From: Saccharomonospora xinjiangensis XJ-54
Lineage (GTDB): Bacteria > Actinomycetota > Actinomycetes > Mycobacteriales > Pseudonocardiaceae
Length of the DNA: 64,000 nucleotides
Direction of reading: 5' to 3'
Assembly: GCF_000258175.1 (NCBI RefSeq)
Contig: NZ_JH636049.1
Location: 3,697,482-3,761,481, forward strand
Part shown: piece after piece, positions 30,662-40,004 of the stretch
Layout of the letters: every line of letters begins with the position of its first letter
How positions within the stretch are numbered: the first letter of the stretch is position 1
The notes under the pieces: model-generated
Told to the model about the DNA's origin: nothing
Seen by the model: only the letters and a program-made list of their open reading frames with translations
Databases searched by the model: none
Translations under genes and position numbers: made by a program

Positions 30662-31631
30662 ACGCCCAAGCGTCGCTGACAATGCCGGAAAGGTCGGTGT
30701 GCTGCGGTTTCCAGCCGAGCTTGTCCTGTGCCTTGTCGCTGGCGGCCACGAGCACGGCCGGGTCCCCTGCGCGGCGCTGTGCCACCACGGCGGGGATCTC
30801 GTGCCCGGTGACCTCGCGGCAAGCGTCGATCACCTGCCGGACTGAGAAGCCGGTGCCGTTGCCCAGGTTGAAGATCTCGTGCTCCCCAGGGTTCGCGTGT
30901 CCCAGAGCGAGCAAGTGAGCGTCGGCGAGATCGACCACGTGGATGTAGTCACGGATCGCCGTTCCGTCCTCGGTCGGGTAGTCGTTACCGTAGATCTGCA
31001 CCTGGGCGCGGTCTCCGGTGGCGACCTGGAGGATCAGCGGAATGAGGTGCGTCTCGGTGGTGTGCCGTTCGCCGTAGTTGCCGTAGGCGCCCGCGACGTT
31101 GAAGTAGCGCAGGCTCACCGCAGCGAGGCCGTGCGCACGGGCGTAGCTCGTGATGGCGTGGTCGATGGCGAGTTTGGTGGCGCCGTAGGTGTTGGTGGGC
31201 GACGTCGGCGCGATTTCCGGTATCGGCGTGGTCTCCGGCTCGCCATAGGTCGCGGCTGTCGAGGAGAACACCAGGCGCGGAACACCGTGCGTCCGCATGG
31301 CGTCCAGCAACCGGAGGGAGGTCAAAACGTTGCCGCGCCAGTAGGTTCCCGGGTCCTGCATGGACTCGCCTACCAGGCTCTTGGCGGCGAAGTGCAGAAC
31401 CCCGTCGAACCCTTCTGCCAGAAGCGTTCCCGCGACCTCGGCCGCGTCACCCTGGACGAAGCGCGCGCCTTCGGGAATCGCGTCGGCGTGGCCGGTGGAC
31501 AGGTCATCGACCACGGTGACCTCGTGTCCCGCCTCGAGTAGCCGGGCCGTGCACACACTTCCGATGTAGCCTGCTCCGCCCGTGACAACGAGTTTCATGG
31601 GCGTGCTCGACGTCGTGGTGTCGGTGGGCAT
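30633..31631 (-). CDS. galE: UDP-glucose 4-epimerase
   Basis: This 332-residue extended SDR enzyme interconverts UDP-galactose and UDP-glucose. The NAD motif is [10 protein letters not shown], the catalytic Tyr-x3-Lys is in NTYGATK, and [14 protein letters not shown] and [13 protein letters not shown] are typical of GalE. The ATG at 31631 has AAAGGG nine bases upstream; an ATG at 31598 would begin exactly at the conserved MKLVVTGG but lacks a ribosome site. It follows galK by about 100 bases and shares the Leloir pathway with it. The 3' end overlaps the DUF4192 gene. Confidence 0.94.
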   Translation of the reverse strand: MPTDTTTSSTPMKLVVTGGAGYIGSVCTARLLEAGHEVTVVDDLSTGHADAIPEGARFVQGDAAEVAGTLLAEGFDGVLHFAAKSLVGESMQDPGTYWRGNVLTSLRLLDAMRTHGVPRLVFSSTAATYGEPETTPIPEIAPTSPTNTYGATKLAIDHAITSYARAHGLAAVSLRYFNVAGAYGNYGERHTTETHLIPLILQVATGDRAQVQIYGNDYPTEDGTAIRDYIHVVDLADAHLLALGHANPGEHEIFNLGNGTGFSVRQVIDACREVTGHEIPAVVAQRRAGDPAVLVAASDKAQDKLGWKPQHTDLSGIVSDAWAFTQRRQEAR

Positions 31632-31732
31632 TCGTGCGGGCCCTTTCTCGGATGGGAAGAACGTTTCAGTGGTACGAGGCGACAGTGTGCACCTCTCGGG
31701 GACCAGTCCGGAGAGCGGGGTCGGCGTGCGCG

Positions 31733-32926
31733 TCAGCCCCGGCCTGCTCCCTGCGACGGCACGGCTGTGAACAGGCGCGGCGTTCGGAGTCGTGCCGAGC
31801 GGAAACCACGGCGTATCGCGGAGGCGACGCGGGGAAGGGCTTCGGTGTGAACCAGCGCGATGGCCGAGCCGCCAAAACCGGCTCCGGTCATCCGCGCTCC
31901 GAGTGCGCCTGCCGAGCGGGCCAGATGCACGGCGAGGTCGAGTTCTGGGGAGGAGACCCGGTAGTCGTCGCGGAGGCTGTCGTGGGAGGCGTCGAGGAGA
32001 GGGCCGATGTCCGCGTAGCGGTGCTGGCGTAGCAGCCGCACCACGTCGAGCACGCGAGCGTTCTCGGTCACGACGTGGTGCACCAGCGGGCGCAGTTGTC
32101 GCGGAACCGCGATGAGGGCGTCGGCGAGATCGGTGGGGGTGAGTTCGCCGAGGGAGCCGAGGCCGAGGAGGCGGGCGGCGTTGTCAGTGGCGCGACGCCG
32201 GTCGGCGTAGCCGGAATCGCTGTTGCGGTGCCGCACCCGGGTGTCGATCACCAGTACGGCGAGATTCGCGGCTTCCGCGGCGAAGGGCACCTGCTCGCGG
32301 TGGTCGGTGGACACATCGAAGAACAACACGTGGTCGGCGATACAGCACAGGGAGGCCATCTGGTCGAGCACACCGGTGGGCACACCGACGAAGTCGTTCT
32401 CGGCACGCTGCGCCCAACGGGCGATCGTGGCGCGTTGTGCGTCGTCGGGGCTAGGCCGTTCCGCCACGCCCAGCAGGGCGAGAGCCGTGGCGCATTCCAG
32501 TGCCGCAGACGACGCGAGGCCGGCACCTGCGGGCACGTCGGTGGCGACAACGAGATCGGCACCCAACTCGATCCCGTGATCGCGCAGTACCCACACCACC
32601 CCGGCGACGTAGGCGGCCCATCCGGAAGGGCGGCCAGGACGAAGGTGCCGCAACTCCACCGGTTCCGCGCGCTGAACGCGACCGTCGGAGCCCAGGGTGG
32701 CGATGGTGAGCAGCCGGTCACCACGTGGTGCGACGGCGACCGCCGTGCGATGCGGAAGCGCGAACGGCAGGACGCAGCCGCCGTTGTAGTCGGTGTGCTC
32801 ACCGACAAGGTTGACGCGTCCCGGGGCTGACCACACCCCCTGTGGTGGCCGTCCGTGTACGGAGGTGAAGGACGCCGCGGCGAGCCGCGCGGCGTCCTTC
32901 ACCTCCGTTGCGGGGAGCCTGCTCAC
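31733..32926 (-). CDS. galK: Galactokinase
   Basis: This 397-residue GHMP kinase phosphorylates galactose. The substrate motif [15 protein letters not shown] is near residues 34-48, the ATP motif [13 protein letters not shown] near 128-140, and the third motif [15 protein letters not shown] near 345-359. The GTG at 32926 lies 34 bases after the ideR stop. The codons for residues 7-23 form a perfect 21-bp inverted repeat, which is unusual inside a reading frame. Alignment with typical galactokinases shows this stretch belongs to the protein, so the start is not further in. galE follows on the same strand. Confidence 0.93.
   Translation of the reverse strand: MSRLPATEVKDAARLAAASFTSVHGRPPQGVWSAPGRVNLVGEHTDYNGGCVLPFALPHRTAVAVAPRGDRLLTIATLGSDGRVQRAEPVELRHLRPGRPSGWAAYVAGVVWVLRDHGIELGADLVVATDVPAGAGLASSAALECATALALLGVAERPSPDDAQRATIARWAQRAENDFVGVPTGVLDQMASLCCIADHVLFFDVSTDHREQVPFAAEAANLAVLVIDTRVRHRNSDSGYADRRRATDNAARLLGLGSLGELTPTDLADALIAVPRQLRPLVHHVVTENARVLDVVRLLRQHRYADIGPLLDASHDSLRDDYRVSSPELDLAVHLARSAGALGARMTGAGFGGSAIALVHTEALPRVASAIRRGFRSARLRTPRLFTAVPSQGAGRG
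32859..32908. repeat. Perfect 21-bp inverted repeat inside the galK start region
   Basis: Positions 32859-32879 and 32888-32908 are exact reverse complements, with an 8-base spacer. In the galK mRNA this would form a G+C-rich hairpin starting about 16 bases after the start codon. No T-tract follows. It lies 50 bases beyond the ideR stop, so it may limit read-through from ideR or the translation of galK. Confidence 0.9.
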
Positions 32927-32960
32927 CGGTTTCCCGTGACAGGAGCCTGGGAGGCCGTCG

Positions 32961-33668
32961 TCACCGCGCTTGTGCGAGTACCGCGTGTAGTGCCGAGGTC
33001 GGAATGCTCGCCGTGATGGTGGTGCCGGAATCGTCGGACACCTCGACGGTCGAGTCGCCGTTCGCGGCCTTGCCGATCGTGACCGTCCGCCCTGGCACGA
33101 TACCGACCGAACGGAGCTGTCCCATCAGCCGTTCGTCGAGCTGGACGTGCTCGGCGATACGCCGGATCTCGACCTTGCCGCCGCCGGCCTTCGCGACCTC
33201 GTCGAGGCGGACAAGGTCGGCTTCGGCAGGTGGAGCAGGCTCACTGGCGGCGTCGAGCTTGTCGAGTCCGGGAATCGGATTGCCGTACGGAGAGGTGGTG
33301 GGATTGTTGAGCAGCTTGATGAGCTTGCGCTCCACGGCCTCACTCATGACGTGCTCCCACCGGCACGCCTCGTTGTGGACGTGCTCCCACTCCAGTCCGA
33401 TCACATCCACGAGCAGCCGCTCGGCGAGCCGGTGTTTCCGCATGACGGCGACCGCCAGCTCGCGCCCGTGGTCGGTGAGCTTGAGATGCCGGTCGTCGGC
33501 GACGACCACGAGGCCGTCTCGCTCCATGCGCGCCACCGTCTGGCTCACCGTCGGCCCGCTCTGGTGCAGCCGCTCCGCGATCCGCGCCCGAAGTGGGACG
33601 ACACCTTCCTCTTCGAGCTCGTAGATGGTGCGCAAGTACATCTCGGTGGTATCGATGAGATCATTCAC
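32961..33668 (-). CDS. ideR: Iron-dependent repressor IdeR (DtxR family)
   Basis: This 235-residue Fe(II)-dependent repressor is nearly colinear with mycobacterial IdeR ([22 protein letters not shown] at the start). All metal ligands are present at the DtxR/IdeR numbers: site 1 His79, Glu83, His98; site 2 Met10, Cys102, Glu105, His106. The winged helix (about 25-60) and a C-terminal SH3-like domain (about 160-230) are complete. Cys102 and the overall match indicate iron rather than manganese sensing. It heads a minus-strand run ideR-galK-galE and diverges from the rhodanese gene. No clear iron box was found nearby. Confidence 0.95.
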   Translation of the reverse strand: MNDLIDTTEMYLRTIYELEEEGVVPLRARIAERLHQSGPTVSQTVARMERDGLVVVADDRHLKLTDHGRELAVAVMRKHRLAERLLVDVIGLEWEHVHNEACRWEHVMSEAVERKLIKLLNNPTTSPYGNPIPGLDKLDAASEPAPPAEADLVRLDEVAKAGGGKVEIRRIAEHVQLDERLMGQLRSVGIVPGRTVTIGKAANGDSTVEVSDDSGTTITASIPTSALHAVLAQAR

Positions 33669-33771
33669 GCCTGTCCCCTTTGTTCGCCCTTACTCATGGT
33701 AGTGGCTGGTCCTGACACCGAGGGCACGCGTCACCGACGCCCCTGGCGCGGGCTGCGGGCAGGATGGGTAC

Positions 33772-34623
33772 ATGCGACCCGTCATCTCGACCTCCGACCT
33801 CGCGGACCTCTTGGCCACCGGTACACCTCCGACGGTGCTCGACGTCCGCTGGCGGCTCACCGGCCCTCCTGGACGCGAGTCCTATGCCGAGGCACACGTG
33901 CCGGGCGCGGTGTTCCTCGATGTGGACACGGACCTGGCGAGTGAGCCGGGACCAGGAGGAAGGCATCCGCTGCCCGAGCCCGAAGCGCTGCAACGCACCT
34001 TGCGTGCCGCAGGGGTCGGCGAGTCGAAGCCCGTGATCGTCTACGACGACGCAGACGGTTCGGTCGCGGCGAGGGCGTGGTGGCTGCTCCGCTGGTCGGG
34101 ACACCGGCAGGTCGCGGTGCTCGACGGAGGCTTCGCCGCGTGGCTGGCGGAGGGGCGTCCGGTCACCCGTACCGTGCCGGAGCCCGTGCGGGGAGACCTG
34201 GTGGTGCGACCTGCAGCGCTGCCTGTACTCGACGCGGACGGTGCGGCCGAGCTCGCCAGGCACGGTGTGCTGCTGGACGCCCGCGCGCCGCAGCGGTACA
34301 CGGGGGAGACGGAGCCGGTGGACCCCAGGCCGGGGCATGTGCCCGGAGCTGTGAACTCCCCGTTCACCGCGCATGCTGGTGAGGACGGGCGCTGGCGATC
34401 ACCGGAGGAACTCGCGCGGCACTTCGCCGGACTCGGTGTCGGCCCCGGCACGCCGGTCGGCGCCTACTGCGGGTCGGGTGTCACCGCGTGCTCGGTGGTG
34501 CTGGCGCTCGAACTTTCCGGGCTGAGGGATCAGGACCGGCCTGCGGCGCTGTACGCGGGATCGTGGTCGAACTGGGTGGCCGATCCCGGAAGGCCCGCGG
34601 CGACCGGCCCCGATCCCGGCTGA
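33772..34623 (+). CDS. Thiosulfate/3-mercaptopyruvate sulfurtransferase (two rhodanese domains)
   Basis: This 283-residue protein has an inactive N-terminal rhodanese domain (about 5-130) and an active C-terminal one (about 150-275). The active loop is CGSGVTA with the catalytic Cys at about residue 237; this form is more typical of mercaptopyruvate sulfurtransferases than of strict rhodaneses (CRKGVT). Conserved motifs GRESYAEAHVPGAVFLD and LDGGFAAW are present. It moves sulfane sulfur to cyanide or thiols in the cytoplasm. The start is an ATG 103 bases from divergent ideR. Confidence 0.9.
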   Translation: MRPVISTSDLADLLATGTPPTVLDVRWRLTGPPGRESYAEAHVPGAVFLDVDTDLASEPGPGGRHPLPEPEALQRTLRAAGVGESKPVIVYDDADGSVAARAWWLLRWSGHRQVAVLDGGFAAWLAEGRPVTRTVPEPVRGDLVVRPAALPVLDADGAAELARHGVLLDARAPQRYTGETEPVDPRPGHVPGAVNSPFTAHAGEDGRWRSPEELARHFAGLGVGPGTPVGAYCGSGVTACSVVLALELSGLRDQDRPAALYAGSWSNWVADPGRPAATGPDPG

Positions 34624-34672
34624 GCGCCGCAACGGGGGCACCGGCCGACGTGACGCCTTAAGCTCGGGTGTC

Positions 34673-35854
34673 ATGTCGAGTCCGGCCGTTGTCTGGGATC
34701 CCGCTCTCCTCGCCTACAACCTGGGCGACGACCATCCGTTCAACCCGGTTCGCCTCGATCTCACCATCCGCCTCGCCACGGCGCTCGGGGTGCTCGAGGA
34801 CGTGCCTTTCCTCGTTCCCGAACCGGCCGTGGCCGAGCAGCTGTACCGGGCTCACACGGCGGAGTACGTCGAGGCTGTCAGGCAGGCGCCGATGGCGGGT
34901 TGGGACGTGGGACACGGGCTCGGCACGCCGGACAACCCTGTGTTCACCGACATGCACGAGGCGTCGGCGCTCGTGGTCGGGTCCACGCTTCTCGGAGCGC
35001 GCCGGATCGCGGAGGGCAGGGCGCTTCGGGCAGTGAACATCGCGGGCGGGTTGCATCACGCTATGGGCGACCGCGCGTCGGGTTTCTGTGTGTACAACGA
35101 CTGCGTGGTGGCGATCTCGTGGTTGCTCGACCACGGTTTCGATCGGATCGCCTACGTCGATACGGACGTGCATCACGGTGACGGTGTGCAGGCCGCATTT
35201 TACTCCGATCCGCGTGTGCTGACGATCTCGCTGCATCAGCATCCGTTCACGTTGTTTCCCGGCACCGGGTACGCGGGGGAGATCGGCGAGGGTGCTGCCG
35301 GTGGAAGGGCTGTGAACCTGCCGCTGCCGCCCGCGACGAAGGACGCGGGGTGGTTCCGCGCCTTCCACGCGGTGGTGCCGTCGGTGCTGGCCGCGTTCCG
35401 GCCCCAGATCCTCGTGACGCAGTGCGGTGTCGATTCGCACGTGGAGGACCCGCTGGCGGACCTGTCGCTGACCGTGGACGGCCATCGGGCGATCTACCGC
35501 ACGTTGCGCGAGTTCGCGGACACGTTCGCGGAGGGCAGGTGGCTCGCCGTCGGTGGTGGCGGCTACCAGTTGATCCGGGTGGTACCGCGGTCGTGGACAC
35601 ACCTGCTGGCGACGGTGTTGGATCGCGACGTGGACCCGACGACCCCGCTGCCGAGGGCGTGGACGGAGCAGGTGCTCGCGATGGCGCCGAAGGCGGAGGT
35701 GCCTGCCCGCATGACCGACGGCCAGGACGGCGCCGAGCCGTCGTTCTCGCGTTGGGGCGACGGCATGGACGATCCCGTGGACATCGCCGTCCGGGACACT
35801 CGCCGTGCGGTGTTTCCCTTGCACGGGCTCGACCCCGACGACCCGAGGGACTGA
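34673..35854 (+). CDS. acuC: AcuC-type histone deacetylase family protein
   Basis: This 393-residue zinc-dependent deacylase has the class I HDAC-like core: HPFNPVRL near the N-terminus, GGLHHAMGDRASGFCVYND (catalytic His pair), DTDVHHGDGVQ (zinc Asp and His), and VGGGGYQ towards the end. In Bacillus AcuC removes acetyl groups from acetyl-CoA synthetase and works with the acetyltransferase AcuA. Here the next gene, ten bases downstream, is a GNAT-synthetase fusion, so the two probably form a reversible lysine-acylation pair. It has no signal peptide. The ATG lies 49 bases after the sulfurtransferase. Confidence 0.93.
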   Translation: MSSPAVVWDPALLAYNLGDDHPFNPVRLDLTIRLATALGVLEDVPFLVPEPAVAEQLYRAHTAEYVEAVRQAPMAGWDVGHGLGTPDNPVFTDMHEASALVVGSTLLGARRIAEGRALRAVNIAGGLHHAMGDRASGFCVYNDCVVAISWLLDHGFDRIAYVDTDVHHGDGVQAAFYSDPRVLTISLHQHPFTLFPGTGYAGEIGEGAAGGRAVNLPLPPATKDAGWFRAFHAVVPSVLAAFRPQILVTQCGVDSHVEDPLADLSLTVDGHRAIYRTLREFADTFAEGRWLAVGGGGYQLIRVVPRSWTHLLATVLDRDVDPTTPLPRAWTEQVLAMAPKAEVPARMTDGQDGAEPSFSRWGDGMDDPVDIAVRDTRRAVFPLHGLDPDDPRD

Positions 35855-35864
35855 GGTGGAACCG

Positions 35865-38642
35865 ATGGGCCAGGGCGGCCAGGATGGCCAGGATGACGTC
35901 TCCGGCGGTGCGAACGGCACCGATGCCCAGCACCGTGATCCGTTCGACTACCCACGGCGCTGGGAAGCGGATGTCGTGCTGGTGGACGGCAGGACCGTGC
36001 ATGTGCGGCCGATCGTTCCCACGGACGCCGATCGCATCGTCGCCCTGCACGCGCGGTTGTCCGAACGCACTCGCTACCTGCGGTACTTCGGGGCGTATCC
36101 GAGGATTCCCGCCCGCGATCTGAAGCGGTTCACGACGGTTGACCACCACGACAGGGTGGCGTTCGTGGCGTTGCTCGGTGACGACATCGTGGCGGTCGGG
36201 CGCTACGAGCGGCTCGACAGGGACTCGGCCGAGGTGGCGTTCGTGGTTGACGACGCACATCAGGGCCGTGGCCTTGGTTCGATCCTGCTCGAACACCTCG
36301 CCGCAGCCGCGTCGGAGTGTGGTCTGCGCCGGTTCGTCGCGGAGGTGCTCGCCGAGAACACGGCGATGACGCGGGTGTTCCGCGACGCCGGTTACCAGGT
36401 GAGCAGGGCCTTCGAGGAGGGACTGCTGCATCTGGAGTTCGACATCGATCCCACCGAGGAGTCGCTGGCCGTGGCGCGGGCGCGCGAGCAGGCCGCGGAG
36501 GCCCGCAGCGTGCACAACCTGTTGCATCCGCGCTCGGTGGCGGTGATCGGTGCCTCCACGGACTCCACGAAGATCGGCTACGCGGTGTTGTCGAACCTCC
36601 TCGCCGCGGATTTCGCGGGGCCGGTCTACCCCGTCAACCCCGAACACGTCTCGGTGCGTGGCGTGCGGGCGTACAAGTCGGTGCTGGAGATCCCCGACCC
36701 GGTGGATCTGGCTGTGGTGGCCGTTCCCGCAGGCCAGGTGGAGTCGGTGCTCGACGGTGCGCTGGCGAAGGGTGTGCAGGCGCTGGTGATCGTCTCGGCG
36801 GGATTCGCCGAGTCGGGGCCGCACGGACTGCACGCCGAGCTGCGGCTGGTCGGCGAGGCGAGGGCACACGGGATGCGGGTCGTGGGACCGAACGCGCTCG
36901 GGGTGCTCAACACCGACCCGAAGGTGCGGCTGAACGCCACGCTCGCGCCGAAGCTGCCCCGGCGTGGCAGGACGGGTTTCTTCTGCCAGTCTGGCGCGCT
37001 GGGCATCGCGATCCTCGCCGACGCTGAGGCGAGAGGACTCGGTCTTTCGACCTTCGTCTCCGCGGGCAACCGCGCCGATGTCTCGGGCAACGACCTCTTG
37101 CAGTATTGGGAGACCGACCCGCACACCGATGTGGTGCTGCTGTACCTGGAGTCGTTCGGCAACCCACGGAAGTTCGCGCGGCTGGCGCGCAGGCTCGCCA
37201 GGACCAAACCGGTGGTGGCTGTGAAGTCGGGCAGGCACGCGGTTCGGCCGCAACTGGCCGCGACCTCGACCGAGATCGACGAGTCGAGTGTGCAGGCTCT
37301 GTTCGAGCAGGCCGGTGTCGTGCGTGTGGACACGCTGGCGCAGTTGTTCGACACGGCCCTGGTGTTCGCGAACCAGCCGTTGCCCGCGGGGGCGAGGATC
37401 GGGATCGTCGGTAACTCGTCGGCGATCGCGCTCCTCGCTGCCGACACGGCGAAGGCGCAGGGCCTGAGCCTCGGTATCGAGCCGGTGGACATCGGTTCGC
37501 AGGCGTCGCCGGAGACGTTCGCTGCCGCGGTGGGTGAGGCGCTGGCCTCGCCGGAGGTGGACGCGCTCGTCGTGGTGTTCGTGCCACCGGTGGCCACTCC
37601 GGGCACCGCGTACGCGCGTGCGCTGAGGGAGACGGTGCTCGCCACTCCCACCACACCGGACAAGCCGATCGTCTCGACGTTCCTCGCGGCGGAGGGCGTG
37701 CCGGACGAGTTGGCCGTCACGGACGCGGACGGCACCGTGGCGTTCGGGTCCATCCCGTCGTACCCGAGTCCGGAACGAGCGGTCAACGCGCTGGCGAGGG
37801 TGGTGCGCTACGCCGAGTGGCGGCGGCGACCGCAGGGCAGCGTGGTGCGTCCCGATGGGTTGCACGTCGAGCGGGCCAGTGGCCTCGTGCGGGACCTCAC
37901 GGCGGAACGCAGCGTCGAGTTGCACGTGGACGACGTGGTGCGGCTGCTCGGCTGTTACGGCATCGACATCGTGCCGTTCCGGGTTGTGTCCGATGTGGAC
38001 GAAGCGGTGGCCGCGGCGGGGGAGCTGGGCCTTCCCGTGACGCTCAAGGCGTACGACGATGGTCTCCGCGACCGCCCCGACCTGGCCGGGGTACGGCTCG
38101 ACCTGCCGACGGCGGAGTCGGTGCGGATGGCGTACCAGGACCTGCGCGCCACGTCGGGCCGGGACGAGGTGTACGTGCAGCGAATGGCGCCGAAGGGGGT
38201 GTCCTGCGCCATCGGCCTGCGGGACGACCCCTCGTTCGGCACGCTCGTGTCCTTCGGACTGTCCGGCGTGGTCAGCATCCTGCTCGGCGACCAGGCTTTC
38301 CGCGCTGTGCCGTTGACCGACGTGGACGCGGCGACGCTGGTGAGGGAACCGCGAACGGCGCCGCTGCTCACCGGCTACCGGGGTGACGAACCAGCCGATC
38401 TCGCCGCGCTGGAGGATTTGGTGCTGCGAGTCGCCGCGCTCGCGGAGGATCATCCCGAGGTGCGGTCGTTGGCGCTCGATCCTGTGCTCGCCTCACCGGA
38501 GGGCGCGTTCGTCACCAACGCGAGGGTCGTGCTCGGCCCTCCTCCGTCGCGGCCCGACACCGGACCGCGACGGCTTCGGCAGATCACGACACCGGCGGAT
38601 GTGGGCGAGCCGGTTCAGAATCCCGAAGGATTCATGGCGTAG
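35865..38642 (+). CDS. GNAT acetyltransferase fused to a degenerate NDP-forming acyl-CoA synthetase (PatA-like)
   Basis: This 925-residue fusion has an N-terminal GNAT domain (about 40-195, acetyl-CoA loop QGRGLG at 133-138). It is followed by a CoA-binding domain (VAVIGAS from about 225), succinyl-CoA ligase-like domains, and a C-terminal ATP-grasp-like region (about 675-900). The order matches Streptomyces lividans PatA and is the reverse of Salmonella Pat. Where active ADP-forming synthetases carry a catalytic His in an SSHTGAL-type loop, this protein reads ATSTEID, so the synthetase part is probably a sensor. The ATP-grasp motifs are also altered. It should acetylate lysines on enzymes such as acyl-CoA synthetases. 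A GTG at 35856 is an alternative start. Confidence 0.9.
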   Translation: MGQGGQDGQDDVSGGANGTDAQHRDPFDYPRRWEADVVLVDGRTVHVRPIVPTDADRIVALHARLSERTRYLRYFGAYPRIPARDLKRFTTVDHHDRVAFVALLGDDIVAVGRYERLDRDSAEVAFVVDDAHQGRGLGSILLEHLAAAASECGLRRFVAEVLAENTAMTRVFRDAGYQVSRAFEEGLLHLEFDIDPTEESLAVARAREQAAEARSVHNLLHPRSVAVIGASTDSTKIGYAVLSNLLAADFAGPVYPVNPEHVSVRGVRAYKSVLEIPDPVDLAVVAVPAGQVESVLDGALAKGVQALVIVSAGFAESGPHGLHAELRLVGEARAHGMRVVGPNALGVLNTDPKVRLNATLAPKLPRRGRTGFFCQSGALGIAILADAEARGLGLSTFVSAGNRADVSGNDLLQYWETDPHTDVVLLYLESFGNPRKFARLARRLARTKPVVAVKSGRHAVRPQLAATSTEIDESSVQALFEQAGVVRVDTLAQLFDTALVFANQPLPAGARIGIVGNSSAIALLAADTAKAQGLSLGIEPVDIGSQASPETFAAAVGEALASPEVDALVVVFVPPVATPGTAYARALRETVLATPTTPDKPIVSTFLAAEGVPDELAVTDADGTVAFGSIPSYPSPERAVNALARVVRYAEWRRRPQGSVVRPDGLHVERASGLVRDLTAERSVELHVDDVVRLLGCYGIDIVPFRVVSDVDEAVAAAGELGLPVTLKAYDDGLRDRPDLAGVRLDLPTAESVRMAYQDLRATSGRDEVYVQRMAPKGVSCAIGLRDDPSFGTLVSFGLSGVVSILLGDQAFRAVPLTDVDAATLVREPRTAPLLTGYRGDEPADLAALEDLVLRVAALAEDHPEVRSLALDPVLASPEGAFVTNARVVLGPPPSRPDTGPRRLRQITTPADVGEPVQNPEGFMA

Positions 38643-39784
38643 ACGGAACGGCGGTCCGGGTATTCGGCAAGGCCCCACAGCTGACCGCGAGGACCCCAGT
38701 ACGACAGGTCCTCAGGGCCGACGGGCTGGGCACCGGCGTGTTTGACCGGTCCGCTGCCGGAGGTGAAGGTGTAGATCGAACCCCGGCTGCCCGAGCCTGC
38801 GCTCGCGGAGACGAAGAACTTGCCGTTGATCGCCGTGGCGCCCTGCATACTGGGGATATCGACCCGGTACGCCTCGGTGGCATGGGTGTAGCCGTCGGAC
38901 GACTCCTTGAACTTGCGGTCGGTGTAGTCGATGGGGAAGCGCACGACCCTGGTGCCGGTGCCGTCGGCGTTGTACTCGGGAACGATGACGCTGTCGGGAG
39001 TGCTTGTTCTGTCGAGCGACGCCGACGAGTAGCGAAGGCGTGCGGTGCCGTTTGTCGTGGAGGCCGTGAACGTGTGGGCCTGCGGTACAACGTAGCGGTA
39101 GTTGAAGGCGTGGTAGGTGCCGTCGGACTGGCGGCCGATGCGGCCGCTGTCACCGGTGGAGACACGCCAGATGTGACGGAGGTCGAACGCCCTGAACCCG
39201 CCCCACGTGTCGGCCACGTAGAGGAAGTAGCCGTAGGTGAAGATGCCGCCGGCGTGCACGGTGACGGGGCGGAAGTTCGGTTTGCCCGCGGAGTCGGTGT
39301 ACGGCTCGACGAGCAAGACGTGCCGGTAGGTGGGCGTGCTCGGCGAGGAGTAGTCCACGAAGGAGATCCGGACGCCCTTGTTCGGGTTGTCGTGGCGGTA
39401 GTACCAGCTCACGAACAGGGCGGTCTCGCCTTCGTAGGTGCCCTTGCCGTAGGCGTCGGCGGTGGAGGTGATGCCCTGGGGATACCAGTCGGTCGTACCG
39501 TTGTCCCCCGAGTTCCAGCAGAACGCCGCCATCTGGTGGTGGGCGCCGGACGAGCACGGTGACGCCGTGCGGTTGGCGCTGGCGAGCACCTCCGACATCG
39601 ACGCTTCGGGCAGCAGGGTGTCCAGTCGGGCGATGACAGGGTTGTACGGGCCTTCCGAGAGACGGAAGTGCGAGGCGGGAAGGGCGGTGGGGTCGGCGGA
39701 CGCCGGTGGCGAGTTGACGGCGGTCACGGTCGTGAGAGCGGCGGCGACGGCGAACAGTGCGGAGACGATTCCACGACGGCTCAT
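38615..39784 (-). CDS. Secreted protein of unknown function
   Basis: This 389-residue precursor has a clear Sec signal peptide (MSRRGIVSALFAVAAALTTVTA, cleavage near ASA-DPT). The mature part is rich in Tyr, Trp, Gly and Ser, with strand-like stretches such as GKGTYEGETALFVSWYYRH and AGGIFTYGYFLYVADTWGGFRAFDL. These suggest a beta-propeller. I do not recognise a catalytic motif. The ATG at 39784 gives the signal peptide; an ATG at 39808 would only lengthen its start. Neither has a good ribosome site. The 3' end overlaps the opposing PatA-like gene by 28 bases. It diverges from murE. Confidence 0.82.
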   Translation of the reverse strand: MSRRGIVSALFAVAAALTTVTAVNSPPASADPTALPASHFRLSEGPYNPVIARLDTLLPEASMSEVLASANRTASPCSSGAHHQMAAFCWNSGDNGTTDWYPQGITSTADAYGKGTYEGETALFVSWYYRHDNPNKGVRISFVDYSSPSTPTYRHVLLVEPYTDSAGKPNFRPVTVHAGGIFTYGYFLYVADTWGGFRAFDLRHIWRVSTGDSGRIGRQSDGTYHAFNYRYVVPQAHTFTASTTNGTARLRYSSASLDRTSTPDSVIVPEYNADGTGTRVVRFPIDYTDRKFKESSDGYTHATEAYRVDIPSMQGATAINGKFFVSASAGSGSRGSIYTFTSGSGPVKHAGAQPVGPEDLSYWGPRGQLWGLAEYPDRRSVYAMNPSGF

Positions 39785-39837
39785 GGGGGCACGGTAGGGG
39801 AAGATCACTGGCTTTAACGAGTAGCCGGTAAAAAATT

Positions 39838-39853
39838 GTCAGAGATGTCTGAC
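39838..39853. promoter_or_regulatory. Dyad in the murE/secreted-protein divergent region
   Basis: GTCAGA-gatg-TCTGAC is an inverted repeat with 6-bp arms. On the minus strand it overlaps a CTGACA that, with GTTAAA 18 bases on, could be the -35/-10 pair of the secreted-protein gene. Weak evidence. Confidence 0.3.
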
Positions 39854-40004
39854 GATGTTCGCCGTTTCGGGGCAGACCGTGGTATCAGGGTTCGTGCTGA
39901 TCGCCGCAGCAGGCGTTTCGGAGGGCACGGCATCACGCGCGGACGGTGCACACGGCGGTGCGGGCGGCTCAGCGGCTCGCCGACCTCGCCGGTAACCTTC
40001 CCGC

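Noticed and set aside
33669..33771. IdeR iron box in the ideR-rhodanese divergent region
   Set aside because: No stretch resembles the TTAGGTTAGGCTAACC-type consensus.
35247..38453. A 1068-codon open frame opposite acuC and the PatA-like gene
   Set aside because: It spans two real genes and their junction, with composition typical of antisense shadows.
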